Shown: piece by piece, positions 62,660 to 64,000 of the stretch
Layout: each line of letters starts with the position of its first letter
Position numbering within the stretch: position 1 is the first letter of the stretch
Source: Mastigias papua
Taxonomy: Eukaryota > Cnidaria > Scyphozoa > Rhizostomeae > Mastigiidae
Direction: 5' to 3'
Length of the DNA: 64,000 nt
Assembly (NCBI GenBank): GCA_964019165.1
Contig: OZ025276.1
Location: 4,277,840-4,341,839 of the forward strand
The notes under the pieces: model-generated
The model's input: only the letters and a program-made list of their open reading frames with translations
Told to the model about the DNA's origin: nothing
Databases searched by the model: none
Position numbers and translations under genes: made by a program

Positions 62660-63840
62660 AATTGTTGCAAATGTGCCAGGTTGGTGAAATAAATGCTTTC
62701 ATTTAGACAAAAAATAGTGATAAAATTGTTAGATTGGGATTCTGCAACTCATATGATACATTTCTAATTGATGATCGTAATTGCAAACAAAACAGCCCGT
62801 TGCTAATCAAAATAATGGAAACATTGAATATTGCAGCAAGAGGAATCTCTTTTATGTTGCATTTCCTCCCTATACTTTTGAAAAACTCCAATAAAGCTGA
62901 AAATAAAGATCAAACTGCCACGTTTAAGCGATATGCTATAAAAAAATGCAAGCGAAGCCTTTCTATGAGGTTCAACTCAAAATATGTTGGGTAACAAATG
63001 AAATAATAAACATTTTATATATTGCAGAAAGTGTATCTAAATTGTTGCATATGTTCAGCAAGAGAGTGGTTGTCAACTGTTTAACAGAATTTCTGATAAA
63101 AAGGTTTAGGCTATGCGTTTGAAACTTTAGACTATTAAATCTGCTTGTGTACCACACACGCAGAAGAAAGTTTCTCGAAATTGCAGAATTTAAAACTGAA
63201 ATTTCAAGCATAGTTAAATATTGCAAAAATTTCTCTAAATATCGCAAATGTGGCACATAAGCAACAGCGCCAAAATAGCCGGGGCAATACAAAATGAGCC
63301 TCGGCACCCAACCTAAGAAAAATGAAAGTCTGAAACTTTGCAGAAACATAGACAGTGGCATTACACACTAACACAAAAAAAAGCGCATGAATATAAAATA
63401 TTCTGTTGGTGTTATTCACATTTTTGCTTTTTGGCCGAAAATCGATCCGAATCAAAACCGATGGTGGACATCAACTGTATGAAGTAACTAAGATCTTGCG
63501 AAAAAACTTCAAACTCGAATTCCTCTCTAACGAGAGGGTGGGGAAGTGTGGAGAATCGTATTTATGTAGCAGGGATATGTGTTTCAACGTCACAAAACTT
63601 AAAATCTGTGACGGAAAGCAATTTTACCATACTTCCCTAATAACGTGGAACAATTGCAACATTTAGAAGTTTAAAACTTTATATTTTTTTAAATGAAGCA
63701 ATTAATGCACCAAAAACCATCTCTTGTAGTATATCCATGGCTCTACTTCTATAAGCAATTCATCATTTCAATTTCCCTAGTATTTCTGAGTGTGATATCA
63801 CAATTGGATAAGAGTGTTGCAAATTTACCAGCCTTTGAAT

Positions 63841-63843
<3 letters not shown>
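62660..63843. other. No recognisable feature
   Basis: AT-rich sequence without a supportable gene. Open frames of 60-130 codons on both strands have no recognised domain. Confidence 0.4.
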
Positions 63844-63881
<38 letters not shown>

Positions 63882-64000
63882 AATCTTCATTTGCACATTT
63901 GCAACACCAAAACGGGCACATTTGCAACACGTCTGGCATATTTGCAACATTAGGGCACATTTGCAACACTAGGGCACATTTGCAACATTAGGGCATATTT
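63844..64000. repeat. Second (AG)n plus ACATTTGCAAC minisatellite, cut by window end
   Basis: About 18 GA units (63844-63880) are followed by CAATCTTCATTTG and then at least five copies of a 17-22-bp unit, core GGGCACATTTGCAACAC. It has the same order and orientation as the module at 16692-16995 and runs beyond the window. Confidence 0.9.

Noticed and set aside
62972..63361. 129-codon open frame on the minus strand
   Set aside because: AT-rich composition with no recognisable motif; length is within chance for this region.

Overview
This is animal (metazoan) nuclear DNA, AT-rich, with introns, many short tandem satellites, MITE-like elements and non-LTR retrotransposons. The mix suggests a marine invertebrate. 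RTE (BovB-like) LINEs, jockey/CR1-like LINE 3' ends with (TTA)n tails, a TTAGGG-type interstitial repeat and expanded SET/tyrosine-recombinase genes all occur in cnidarian-grade and other early-branching or marine invertebrates, but the sequence alone does not fix the species. I found no rRNA or tRNA gene.

The main gene lies on the + strand at 44.4-57.2 kb. Its exons encode, in order: a KMT5A (PR-Set7/SET8)-like SET methyltransferase domain (45504-46636); a linker built from micro-exons of 30-84 bp, most in phase 1-1 and partly duplicated as a 940-bp tandem repeat (47928-53011); two C2H2-like zinc fingers and the core of a Crypton-like tyrosine recombinase (54239-55630); the recombinase catalytic C-terminus with Arg, His and Tyr plus a Myb/SANT-like start (55960-56322); and the last exon (56776-57236). 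From 45504 to the stop, the fifteen inferred exons join in one open frame of 3,189 nt (1,062 codons plus stop). A decayed paralogue of the zinc-finger/recombinase/Myb part lies at 5986-9665, has its own upstream micro-exons and lacks the two downstream introns. This SET plus recombinase architecture is the most interesting content of the window.

Layout. 0-3.9 kb: a perfect 52-bp-stem hairpin, and a minus-strand cluster of repeated splice-donor-bearing 5' exons beside a promoter-like region with a CRE. 3.8-5.4 kb: tandem repeats and an (ATC)n tract. 6-9.7 kb: recombinase pseudogene. 11-13.3 kb: decayed LINE and a 760-bp MITE. 13.9-16.1 kb: two satellites. 16.7-17 kb: (AG)n plus minisatellite, with a second homologous module at 63.84-64.0 kb. 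20.4-21 kb: MITE. 21.2-35.1 kb: degenerate ~136-bp satellite array invaded by two RTE LINEs with target-site duplications (21669-24826 and 25246-28504) and by LINE 3' fragments. 35.1-36.0 kb: foldback element. 37.1-38.6 kb: ~600-bp-arm palindrome with (AT)n. 38.8-44.3 kb: LINE scraps, a small MITE and three clusters of a ~93-bp repeat. 44.4-57.2 kb: the SET-recombinase gene. 58.6-62.7 kb: three MITEs, a ~365-bp tandem repeat and a telomere-like tract.

The RTE ORFs, the recombinase paralogue and most LINE pieces are broken. The SET-recombinase gene is the only clearly open multi-exon coding unit. Exon boundaries are inferred from GT/AG sites, phase and homology; no transcript was available.
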